Origin: Gemmatimonadaceae bacterium
GTDB taxonomy: Bacteria > Gemmatimonadota > Gemmatimonadetes > Gemmatimonadales > Gemmatimonadaceae
NCBI GenBank assembly: GCA_025929535.1
Contig: JAICLZ010000038.1
Location: forward strand, 1-38,850
Length of the DNA: 38,850 bases
Reading direction: 5' to 3'
The position numbers and the translations under genes are program-made. Positions within the stretch are counted from its first letter, which is position 1, and every line of letters begins with the position of its first letter. Shown here piece after piece: positions 32,064-38,850 of this stretch. The notes beneath the pieces were generated by a model. It ran no database searches. It was given only the letters and a program-made list of their open reading frames with translations, and was not told the DNA's origin.

Positions 32064-33299
32064 CTACTCCTCGTCCTCGGGCTTGCGGAGCCGGGCGGCG
32101 CCAATGGCATCGTGGCCGAACTTCCGGCGCACCACATCCATCGTACGCGCCACGGTGCGGTCGCGCTCCGTTTCGAGCGATGGCCCCGCGTCCTCGAAGA
32201 GCGCGAGCTGCGGCGGCTCGGGGTTGGTCACGAGCGTGGAGAGCGAGATGCCGATGAGCCGTGCCGCGGTCCGCCGCCGCGAGCGAAGCGTGTGCAGAAG
32301 CTCGCGAGCGATTCCGGAGATCACGCGATCGGACACGACCGCGTCCGGAAGTGTGCGCCCGGCCTGGCGGATCCTGAAGTCCGCGTCCTTGATCTTGACG
32401 CGGATCGTGCGTGCCGCGAGCAGCTCCGTGCGCAGATCGGAGGCCACGCGCGCGGCGAGTGCGAACAGCTCGCGCTCGAGCACCGCGTCGTCGTTGATGT
32501 CCGCCGCGAACGTCTCCTCGCGACTCATGCTCTTCTGATCGCCGTGCGCATCGACCGCGCCGCCGTCGATGCCGCGCACACGATCCCACAGCCACTGCGC
32601 TTCGCGGTCGCCGAACCAGCGAATCAGCTCGGGCAGCGAATGCGCGAGCACATCGGTCACCGTGCGCAGCCCCGCGCGCTCGAGGCGGTTCTGAAATTTC
32701 GGCCCCACCAGCGGTATCTCGGCCAGCAGGAATCGCTTGAGAAATGTGGCCTCCTCTCCCGGCGCCACGATGTGCACACCGGTCGCGTCGTTCCCCGGCT
32801 TGGGCTTCGCGACTTCCACCGCCATCTTCGCGACGAGCTTGTTCGTGCCGCCGCCAACCGAGATCGAGAGCGATGTCTCGGCGCGCACGGCGTCGCGGAT
32901 GCGCTGCGCCGTGCGCTCGAGCGGCTCGCGATCGTAGAGCTGCTCGGTGCCGCCCATGTCGAGGTACCATTCGTCGATGCTCGCGCCTTCGACCACCGGC
33001 GTGAATCGCTGCAGCACCCTGCGAATCTCGGCGCTCTTGCGCGAGCAGGCGGCGCGCGGCACGGGCACGCACATCGCCTGCGGGCAGAGCTTGAGCGCCT
33101 GCGCCGTAGGCATCGCGGAGCGCACACCGAACTTGCGCGTCTCGTACGACGCGGAGCACACGACGCCGCGGCTTTCCCGCGATCCGCCCACGATCAGGAG
33201 CGGAGCTTTCCCCGCGCCCTCGGGATCGATGAGGCGCGCGACGGCGACGTAGAAGGCGTCGGCGTCGGCGAGGAGGATGCGACGGGAAGCACCGGACAC
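32064..33299 (-). CDS. dinB: DNA polymerase IV (Y family)
   Basis: A 411-residue translesion polymerase. Catalytic residues are Asp12 (LLADADAFY) and Asp109-Glu110 (SIDEWYLD); Tyr17 is the steric gate that excludes ribonucleotides. The thumb and little-finger regions follow (IPLVGPKFQNRLERAGLRT, then TIRVKIKDADF). QLALF (364-368) is a beta-clamp binding motif, lying 43 residues before the end rather than at the tip. SIDE is usually followed by AYLD; here it is WYLD. The start is GTG at 33299 without a visible ribosome site. It stands 34 bp after the kinase-TPR gene and has no other repair gene beside it. Confidence 0.93.
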   Translation of the reverse strand: MSGASRRILLADADAFYVAVARLIDPEGAGKAPLLIVGGSRESRGVVCSASYETRKFGVRSAMPTAQALKLCPQAMCVPVPRAACSRKSAEIRRVLQRFTPVVEGASIDEWYLDMGGTEQLYDREPLERTAQRIRDAVRAETSLSISVGGGTNKLVAKMAVEVAKPKPGNDATGVHIVAPGEEATFLKRFLLAEIPLVGPKFQNRLERAGLRTVTDVLAHSLPELIRWFGDREAQWLWDRVRGIDGGAVDAHGDQKSMSREETFAADINDDAVLERELFALAARVASDLRTELLAARTIRVKIKDADFRIRQAGRTLPDAVVSDRVISGIARELLHTLRSRRRTAARLIGISLSTLVTNPEPPQLALFEDAGPSLETERDRTVARTMDVVRRKFGHDAIGAARLRKPEDEE

Positions 33300-33347
33300 G
33301 ACCGAAAGCTAAGCCCCCGCTGGTGGATCCGCCTCAGTGCTCCGCGC

Positions 33348-34880
33348 TCAGGCGGGCGATGCGCGCGTGCGCATCCTGCACGATCGGTTGGAGCTCGGGA
33401 TCGGCATTCTTCCAGAGATCGTGAGCTTGAGATAGCTGTCGATGGCCTTCTTGCGATCGCCCTGCGCCTCGTAGATCTCACCGAGCCGCTGGTACGTTGC
33501 CGCGAGGTAGAAGACATCGCCGAGGATGCGATAGGGGCCCGCGTTCCCGAGGTAGTGCTCGTAGTACGCCCGGGCCGAATCGGCCTGCCCGAGCTTCGCG
33601 AACGCGGACGCGATCTGAAAAACGTTGTAGTTGGGGCGCCCGTCGTATTCGCGTTGTTTCTCGAAGTCGGAGATCGCCTCCGCGTAGCGCCCGCGCGCGC
33701 TCGCGATGTCGCCGAGCGCCGTGAGGCGTTCGACGTCGCCCTTCTGCAGGCTCGCGGGCATCAAGCGCGAATATTCCGACATGAGCCGCTCGCCCTCTTC
33801 CGGCCGACCCGCGATCGCAAAGGCGCTCGCCAGGAGCACGTAGGGGCGATCGACCGGGCTCATCGAGGCAAGTGGATGCTTCGCGAGCGCCGATGTGAGC
33901 ACCTCGATTGCGCGCTCCGGGCGATTCCGCTGGCGCATCTCCATCTCGGACAGAAACGCGTGCTCGGCAAGAAAGTCGGTCGGCGCACCGCGCGCCTCTG
34001 CGGCCGCGGCCGATGCGCGGTATTGCGTTTCCGCCTCGGCGAGCCGACCCTGCGCACCGGCGAGTGCCGCGGCGTCGTTCGCGTTCTGTTCCTGCCAGAA
34101 GGCATTGGACGGCCCCGTGGATTGCAGCACGCGCAGAAAGCGCTCGCCGGCTTGATAGTCGCCGCGCGACGTGGCGAGGGCGAATCGCGCTCGCATCATG
34201 TTCGGATCATGCGGTGATCCGCGCCCCCAGCGTGCGACCGTGGAGTCGGCGGCCTCGCGCTTTCCCTGCGCCAACTGATTGCGCATCGCATGAAAGGGAC
34301 AGGTTCCATAATGCCCCAGCTCCATGCAGCGCACCGCGGCGCTCTCGGCGTCCGCATACTGATGCCGATCGAACAGTGCCTGCGAGATGTTGTTGAGCGC
34401 TATCGCGTTGTCGGGATCGATGGCGAGCATCGAGCGGTACGCGGACAGCACCTTGTCCCGGTCCGGGTCGACGATGTCGAAGTACCAGGCAATCGTCGCC
34501 TGCCGCTCGAGCTCCGTCAGGCGCTCGCGATGCTGGTACGCACGGGTGGACGCATCCATCACCTCCGTGTATGGAGCGCTGCCGTTTGCCAGCAGCACCG
34601 AGAGCTTGCGCCACCCCATCGCGAATCCGCTGTCGATCTCCGTCGCCTCTTTCAGCAGCTGCTCCGCCTGCTCCGATTTTCCCGCGTCCTCGAGCGTCAT
34701 CGCCTGCGTGTACTTCCGCAGCGCATCCAGCGAGCCGGTGGATACGCGCTCGAGTGGCGCATCGGCGCGAATGCTCACCAGCGACTCTCCAATCCGCTCG
34801 CGCAGGGAGCGCGACAGCTTGTCGAGCGCCGGAATCAGCTCGGCATCGTTCGCCGCCGTCTCGCGCTGAGCCGTGAGCAC
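33348..34880 (-). CDS. TPR part of a frameshifted kinase-TPR protein
   Basis: An open frame of 510 codons. It carries TPR-like helix pairs, such as GFAMGWRKLSVLLANG, AIALNNISQALFDRHQYADA, DRPYVLLASAFAIAGRPEE and AATYQRLGEIYEAQGDRKKA. It begins in the middle of what should be one protein with the kinase gene upstream: shifting frame near 34930 joins VGKSYVVSAKVISASTGAV to this part without a break. Near 33421 a second one-base gap changes the end; restoring it gives LTDLWKNADPELQPIV and a natural stop at 33334-33336. So this frame alone has neither the true start nor the true end. The GTG at 34880 is not likely a real start. Confidence 0.75.
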   Translation of the reverse strand: MLTAQRETAANDAELIPALDKLSRSLRERIGESLVSIRADAPLERVSTGSLDALRKYTQAMTLEDAGKSEQAEQLLKEATEIDSGFAMGWRKLSVLLANGSAPYTEVMDASTRAYQHRERLTELERQATIAWYFDIVDPDRDKVLSAYRSMLAIDPDNAIALNNISQALFDRHQYADAESAAVRCMELGHYGTCPFHAMRNQLAQGKREAADSTVARWGRGSPHDPNMMRARFALATSRGDYQAGERFLRVLQSTGPSNAFWQEQNANDAAALAGAQGRLAEAETQYRASAAAAEARGAPTDFLAEHAFLSEMEMRQRNRPERAIEVLTSALAKHPLASMSPVDRPYVLLASAFAIAGRPEEGERLMSEYSRLMPASLQKGDVERLTALGDIASARGRYAEAISDFEKQREYDGRPNYNVFQIASAFAKLGQADSARAYYEHYLGNAGPYRILGDVFYLAATYQRLGEIYEAQGDRKKAIDSYLKLTISGRMPIPSSNRSCRMRTRASPA

Positions 34881-36466
34881 GGCACCCGTGGAGGCCGAGA
34901 TGACTTTCGCCGATACGACGTAGCTCTTCCCACCGGATCGATCTCGCCCACCACCACCGCCGGAATGCCTTCGCGCTCGGCGACCTCGCGCGCGAGCGCA
35001 GGCGTGAGCACCGAGCTCGCAGGCCTCTGCATCCGCGTGAGCGCGTCGGCCACCGCCTGCGGCTCCACGAGCTTGACCGAGGACGATTGCGAGAGATCGA
35101 CGCGGAGCGCCTCGGTGAGCGTGGGAGCGAGTGTCGTGTCGCTCGACCGGTTCTCGAACTGCGCGAGCAGGATCGGCTGCTTGTCCTTGATCAACCCTTT
35201 GGCCTGCAGCGTCCCGATCGGGCCGAAGCCCGTGAGCCGCATCACGGTGTAGGCGATCACCGCGACGGCGAGCACACCAAAGGAGATGACGCCGGTGAGG
35301 ATCGATCTGCGATACGTGAACAGCCGGGCGACTCCCGACGGCGGCGGCAGCTCGGTACCTGTCGTGCTGGCCCGAATGCGCTCGCGCTCCGCTCGAGCGG
35401 CGCCGAGGATGATCGGCAGGTTGAGCAGCAGCACGAGCACCGCGCCCGCGAGCACCCAGTCGGGAAGGCCGAGTGAGTTGCGCAGCACGAGCACCGTGAC
35501 GAGGACCGCGATCGACGCGAGCCCGAAGAGCAACGCCACGCGAACGGGATGCGAGCGGCGAATCGCGGCCGCCGCGCCGGAGGTCATCGCGGCGGTTGCG
35601 GTGGTCGGAGCCATGCCGCCGGTTGGCGTTGCCATGGCCTGCAGCGTTGCCAGCACCTCCGTCGCGTGCTGCACGCGATCAGCCGGAGTTTTCTCCAGCA
35701 GGCGCATAACGAGCGCGTTGAGCGCGGGCGGCACGGACTGACGCGCCGAGGAGACAGGCGCCGGCGCGGTGGTCATGTGTGCCGCGAGCACCTGCTGCGC
35801 GGACATCCCGCTGAAGGGCGGCCGGCCCGCCAGTATCTCGTACGCCGTGGCTCCAACGGCATACAGATCGGCGCGATGATCGACGAGCGGATCTGCCGCT
35901 GCCTGCTCCGGTGCCATGTAGGCGGGCGTTCCGAGCGCGACCCCGATCGACGTGAGCGAGCTCTCCCCGGTTGCGGCACTCACCGCCTTCGCCACGCCGA
36001 AGTCCGTGACCACGGCGTGATTGCCCGAAATCAGAATGTTGTCCGGCTTGATGTCGCGGTGCACGACGCCGTGGGCGTGCGCGTACGCGAGCCCTTCGGT
36101 CACGTCGATCAGGATGCGAACCGCATCGCCGATGGGAAGTCCGCCTTCACGGGCGAGCTTGGCCCGAAGCGATTCGCCCTCGACGAGCGGCATCGTGTAG
36201 TAGAGGAGGTCGCCCGATTGTCCCGCGGCGAGCACCGGCACGATGTGCGGATGCTGCAGCGAAGCCGCGAGCTGGATTTCGCGCCGGAACCGTTCGATGT
36301 TCACGGACGCGGCCATTTCGGGCGGCAGCACCTTGACCACCACCAGTCGGCCGAGCGCGCGCTCGCGCGCGACGAATACGCGTGACATCCCTCCGCCGCC
36401 CAACTCGCGCTCGATCAGGTACGCGTCGCCGAGCGCCTCCTGGAGGCGCGTTTGAAGGTCGGACAT
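34835..36466 (-). CDS. Serine/threonine protein kinase, N-terminal part of a frameshifted gene
   Basis: The kinase domain (residues about 15-275) is complete: glycine loop ELGGGGMSRVF, Lys45 (VVVKVL), HRDIKPDN (136-143), DFG (155-157) and GTPAYMAPEQ. Three membrane helices follow (about 308-330, 334-357 and 390-412), then a TolB/FlgO-like domain (PILLAQFENRSSDTTLAPTL; VLTPALAREVAEREGIPAVV). After GEIDPVG (about residue 512) the frame runs into Arg/Ser-rich nonsense, while the adjacent frame continues the family sequence into the TPR part. The intended protein, 33334-36466, would be about 1044 residues, the usual kinase-TPR plan of this kind of bacterium. The start ATG at 36466 is sound. Confidence 0.85.
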   Translation of the reverse strand: MSDLQTRLQEALGDAYLIERELGGGGMSRVFVARERALGRLVVVKVLPPEMAASVNIERFRREIQLAASLQHPHIVPVLAAGQSGDLLYYTMPLVEGESLRAKLAREGGLPIGDAVRILIDVTEGLAYAHAHGVVHRDIKPDNILISGNHAVVTDFGVAKAVSAATGESSLTSIGVALGTPAYMAPEQAAADPLVDHRADLYAVGATAYEILAGRPPFSGMSAQQVLAAHMTTAPAPVSSARQSVPPALNALVMRLLEKTPADRVQHATEVLATLQAMATPTGGMAPTTATAAMTSGAAAAIRRSHPVRVALLFGLASIAVLVTVLVLRNSLGLPDWVLAGAVLVLLLNLPIILGAARAERERIRASTTGTELPPPSGVARLFTYRRSILTGVISFGVLAVAVIAYTVMRLTGFGPIGTLQAKGLIKDKQPILLAQFENRSSDTTLAPTLTEALRVDLSQSSSVKLVEPQAVADALTRMQRPASSVLTPALAREVAEREGIPAVVVGEIDPVGRATSYRRKSSRPPRVPCSRLSARRRRTMPS

Positions 36467-36520
36467 CGAGTGGAACCTGCGCCCGCTGCCAGGGCTGCGC
36501 GAGGCCGGAGCGCGGCCGCA

Positions 36521-37423
36521 TCAGCCGGGCTCCGCGAAGGGTGCCAGCGCCCCGGCATAGCCTTCGAAAAGCCGCGGCGGGGCCACCACCTTCCGGTGCT
36601 CGATCATGGACTTGAGCTGAAGCGCGTTCACTCCCGCCTTCCCCAGATTGTGATTGTTCGTGAGCACGTACACGTCCTCCGCCCGTGCCGCGATCTGCTC
36701 GACACGGGAGACCCATGGCGCGAGCTCGTCCGGTGAATAGAGGTAGTCGTACCGCTCGCGCACGTTCGCGCTCTCGCGAAACCACTCCTTATAGTTGCGC
36801 CCGTGCACGCGCACGTAACCGATCGGTGACGTAACCGCCGCACTCGGCTTGATGCTCTTCTTGAACAACGGTTGATCGATGTTCACGAACCCGACGCCGA
36901 GCTCCGCGAGCGAGTCGTAGAAGTGCGGCACGTTCCACGACTCGTGCCGAATCTCGACGACGAGCGGGAACTCGCGAAATGCGCTCACGACGTCGCCGAG
37001 CCACATGCGATTCTCCTCAGTGCGCCTGAAGGACCAGGGGAATTGCACCAATACGGCGCCGAGCTTTCCCGCAGCGTGCAGCGGCTCGAGCGCGATGCGC
37101 GCATCGCGCTCGTCTGCGCGCGTCCATGCGCTCGCACGCTCGTGGGTGAAGCGCTGCCAGAGCTTGATGGCGAATCGGAAGTCGGGCGCATGCGCGGTCT
37201 TTGCGAGCCACCCCTCCACCTTGGGCTCGTCCGCGGGCGCGTAGAAGGTGGAGTTGATCTCGATGACGTCGAAGTAGTGCGTCATGTACGTGAGCCGGTC
37301 CACGCCGCGAAGCATCGGCTTGGGATAGAGTACGCCATTCCAGTCGGCGTACGCCCAGCCGGCGGTGCCGATGCGAATACGTCCTTGATGCGGCGTGCCG
37401 GTAGTCACGTCTTCATCCCGCAC
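36521..37423 (-). CDS. DUF72 (YecE-like) protein
   Basis: A 300-residue protein of the DUF72/YecE family, a TIM-barrel fold of unknown activity. Family marks: RIGTAGWAYADWNGVLYP (about 17-34), YFDVIEINSTFYAPA, FRFAIKLWQRFTHER, GAVLVQFPWSF, VEIRHESWN, and YVLTNNHNLGKAGVNALQL near the end. Length is normal. The start at 37423 follows repeat copy C; it may extend shorter to the GTG/ATG nearer RIRIGTAG. It lies 54 bp before the kinase gene, on the same strand, and could be co-transcribed with it. Confidence 0.9.
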   Translation of the reverse strand: MRDEDVTTGTPHQGRIRIGTAGWAYADWNGVLYPKPMLRGVDRLTYMTHYFDVIEINSTFYAPADEPKVEGWLAKTAHAPDFRFAIKLWQRFTHERASAWTRADERDARIALEPLHAAGKLGAVLVQFPWSFRRTEENRMWLGDVVSAFREFPLVVEIRHESWNVPHFYDSLAELGVGFVNIDQPLFKKSIKPSAAVTSPIGYVRVHGRNYKEWFRESANVRERYDYLYSPDELAPWVSRVEQIAARAEDVYVLTNNHNLGKAGVNALQLKSMIEHRKVVAPPRLFEGYAGALAPFAEPG

Positions 37424-37481
37424 ACGACCTCTCGCTCGTCACTCGACACTATCTCTCGTACCCGCACGCGCGGGGTCGAGC

Positions 37482-37825
37482 TGTTGAAGCCTGCATCATG
37501 CGCGCGTGTCCCGGAACGGCAACAGCCGCTCGGGCTGGCTCTTACATCTTTGAGATACGGATAACAAACGGATTGAAACGAATTCAACGGAGACGGCAAA
37601 CTCCCACGATCCCCTTCATCGCTGCGCGGGAGCAACGACACCCGATCTTTGACTGGAAACGGCAGGGGTGTAGAGCGGTTCAGTCACTTCGGTTGCCAAC
37701 CAGAAAAGCACCGTTCCCCATGCGCACGGTCCTAGCGCCGCGCCCCAGTGCGATCCGTTTCTTATCCGTCAAATCCGTCCAATCCGTATTTCCAAGATTG
37801 TAGATGCCCGAATCGTGCGCGCTCG
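37482..37825 (+). repeat. Intergenic repeat family, copy C (circularly permuted)
   Basis: This fills most of the 491-bp gap between the DUF72 and 58-residue-protein genes. It begins at the hairpin core (TTGAAGCCTGCATCATGCGC, stem 37510-37534), then the ACGGAT words (37556-37600), the GACTGGAAACGGCAGGGG block (37628-37668), the CCAACC box (37693-37722), the ATCCGT words (37753-37788), and the beginning of a second core (TTGTAGATGCCCGAATCG, 37798-37825). Copies A and B instead begin and end with the CCAACC box. The core-to-core distance is about 316 bp. No gene is supported; short open frames here are chance. Confidence 0.85.
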
Positions 37826-37914
37826 ATCCCGTGACGCCAAGCCGGTCACGGGCGTTTAGCTTTATATATCACTCGGCGCCTTTCGCCGCGCGCCGACCAC
37901 ACCACGGAGGCTCG

Positions 37915-38091
37915 ATGAACGAGAAGGAGATGCAGGCGCTGCTCAAAAAGACCATGGCGAAGGCCGCGGCCAAGAAGAATCCCAATCGCCCCACCTACGA
38001 CAAGGCACTCGACGCCATTCGCGGCGAGCGCCCCGAAGCGTCCGAAGACGCGACGGAGATCTTCAAGGAGATGAAGAAGCGCACCTTCTAA
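37915..38091 (+). CDS. 58-residue protein of unknown function
   Basis: A short, charged protein (MNEKEMQALLKKTMAKAAAKK, then RPTYDKALDAIRGERPEA and EIFKEMKKRTF), likely two amphipathic helices with a Pro/Asn break between. The ATG has a good GGAGG four bases upstream. The TTTATATATC run at 37860-37869 could be a promoter element. I do not recognise a family. The strong ribosome site and normal codon pattern make it a likely real gene; its stop is 4 bp from the convergent efflux-pump gene. Confidence 0.65.
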   Translation: MNEKEMQALLKKTMAKAAAKKNPNRPTYDKALDAIRGERPEASEDATEIFKEMKKRTF

Positions 38092-38095
38092 GGCG

Positions 38096-38850
38096 CTACA
38101 CCTCCAGTCGATCTCCCGGCTTCGCGACCACCTCGTACAGCGCCGGCATCAGGAACACGGAGATCAGCAGTCGCGAGAACAGCCCGCCCACGATCACGAT
38201 CGCGAACGGCCGCTGCGAGTCCGAGCCCACGCCCGTCGAGAGCGCCGCGGGCAGCAGCCCGAACGCCGCCACCAGCGCCGTCATCATGATCGGGCGCAGT
38301 CTCAGCAGCGCCGCCTCCCGGATCGCCTCCGACACCGGCCGCCCCTCGATTCGCAGCTCGTTCACGTACGAGATGTAGACCACCGCGGTCTGCACGCTCA
38401 CGCCGAACAGCGCGAGAAAGCCGATCCCCGAGCTCACCGAGAACGGCGTTCCCGTGAGCTTGAGCGCGAGAATCCCCCCGATCGGCGCCGACAGCACCAC
38501 GCCGAGCACGGTGATGCCCGGAAACTTGAAGTTGCTGTAGAGCGCGAAGAGAATGAGGAAGATCAGCACGAGCGTGATCGGCAGCACCACCTGCAGCTGA
38601 CCGCGCGACGCCGAGTAGTCCTCGTACTCGCCGCCCCAGCGCAGACGATACCCGGGTGGCAGGTGCACCCGCTTCGCCACCTCCGCCTGCGCCTCCTTCA
38701 CCGCGCTCGCGAGATCGCGCCCGTTCACCGAGTACTGCACGCCGATGAAGCGCGAGTTGTCCTGGCGGTAGATGAAGGAGGCCCCGCTCGTCACCTGGAT
38801 GTGGGTGAGCTCGCGCAGCGGCACCTGCTGCCCGTCCGGCGTGGCGACGA
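38096..38850 (-). CDS. CusA/CzcA-type heavy-metal RND efflux pump, C-terminal end (partial)
   Basis: The last 251 or so residues of an RND inner-membrane pump, cut by the window edge. The readable frame begins VATPDGQQVPLRELTHI and contains the porter end (LPPGYRLRWGGEYEDYSASR), then membrane helices 8-12: VLPITLVLIFLILFALYSN, GITVLGVVLSAPIGGILAL, FLALFGVSVQTAVVYISYV, the RLRPIMMTALVAAFGLLPAA segment and the final helix. The GVSVQTAVVYISYVNEL wording belongs to the CusA/CzcA (HME) branch, which exports Cu, Ag, Zn, Co or Cd with a periplasmic adaptor and outer-membrane channel; the metal-selecting residues lie outside the window. Confidence 0.9.
   Translation of the reverse strand, partial: VATPDGQQVPLRELTHIQVTSGASFIYRQDNSRFIGVQYSVNGRDLASAVKEAQAEVAKRVHLPPGYRLRWGGEYEDYSASRGQLQVVLPITLVLIFLILFALYSNFKFPGITVLGVVLSAPIGGILALKLTGTPFSVSSGIGFLALFGVSVQTAVVYISYVNELRIEGRPVSEAIREAALLRLRPIMMTALVAAFGLLPAALSTGVGSDSQRPFAIVIVGGLFSRLLISVFLMPALYEVVAKPGDRLEV

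Noticed and set aside
37498..37803. 101-codon open frame in repeat copy C
   Set aside because: It spans the hairpin and repeat blocks; the peptide matches only the other repeat copies in translation.

Overview
The window is a GC-rich bacterial chromosome segment. It carries about 30 protein genes, no tRNA or rRNA that I can see, and no CRISPR array, transposase or phage gene. The mix points to a Gemmatimonadota-like soil bacterium: a plant-type FabI, serine/threonine kinase-TPR proteins, VIT-vWA/ECF sigma clusters, Big2 lipoproteins and many GTGA/ATGA gene overlaps. This placement is inferred from gene style; no marker gene in the window fixes it.

Layout. 1-4.8 kb: the end of fabI, a GlsB-type membrane protein, a YfiT/DinB-fold enzyme and a secreted cyanophycinase-like peptidase (minus), then two lipoproteins and a YbhN-type flippase-like protein (plus). 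4.8-8.9 kb: a minus-strand operon of a VIT-vWA protein, an ECF sigma factor and a zinc anti-sigma factor fused to a carboxypeptidase-regulatory-like domain. 9.0-10.35 kb: an ArsR/VOC/SRPBCC operon with a visible operator. 10.35-18.5 kb: two paralogous two-gene operons, each a HEAT-like protein followed by an HD-GYP protein. All four proteins seem to share an N-terminal domain, and the two HD-GYP domains have lost different catalytic residues. 18.9-25 kb: a small disordered protein, a Big/TPR/membrane protein, a nine-repeat Big2 lipoprotein, a TetR regulator with three matching palindromes, and CopC. 25.2-27.6 kb: a two-gene ABC exporter. 27.7-31.9 kb: a KdpE/KdpD-like two-component system in line with a KimA-type potassium importer. 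32.1-38.85 kb: DNA polymerase IV, a kinase-TPR gene broken by two single-base frameshifts, a DUF72 protein, a 58-residue protein, and the end of a CusA/CzcA efflux pump cut by the window edge.

The most unusual DNA is an intergenic repeat family (10369-10857 minus, 14466-14944 plus, a fragment at 15080-15190, and 37482-37825 plus). Its unit is about 320 bp. The centre is a GC-rich hairpin flanked by inverted arrays of ATCCGT/ACGGAT words spaced 9-12 bp, and one copy is circularly permuted relative to the others. Two copies form inverted repeats that exactly enclose the first HEAT/HD-GYP operon. This repeat, together with the duplicated HEAT/HD-GYP pair, is the best candidate here for something undescribed.
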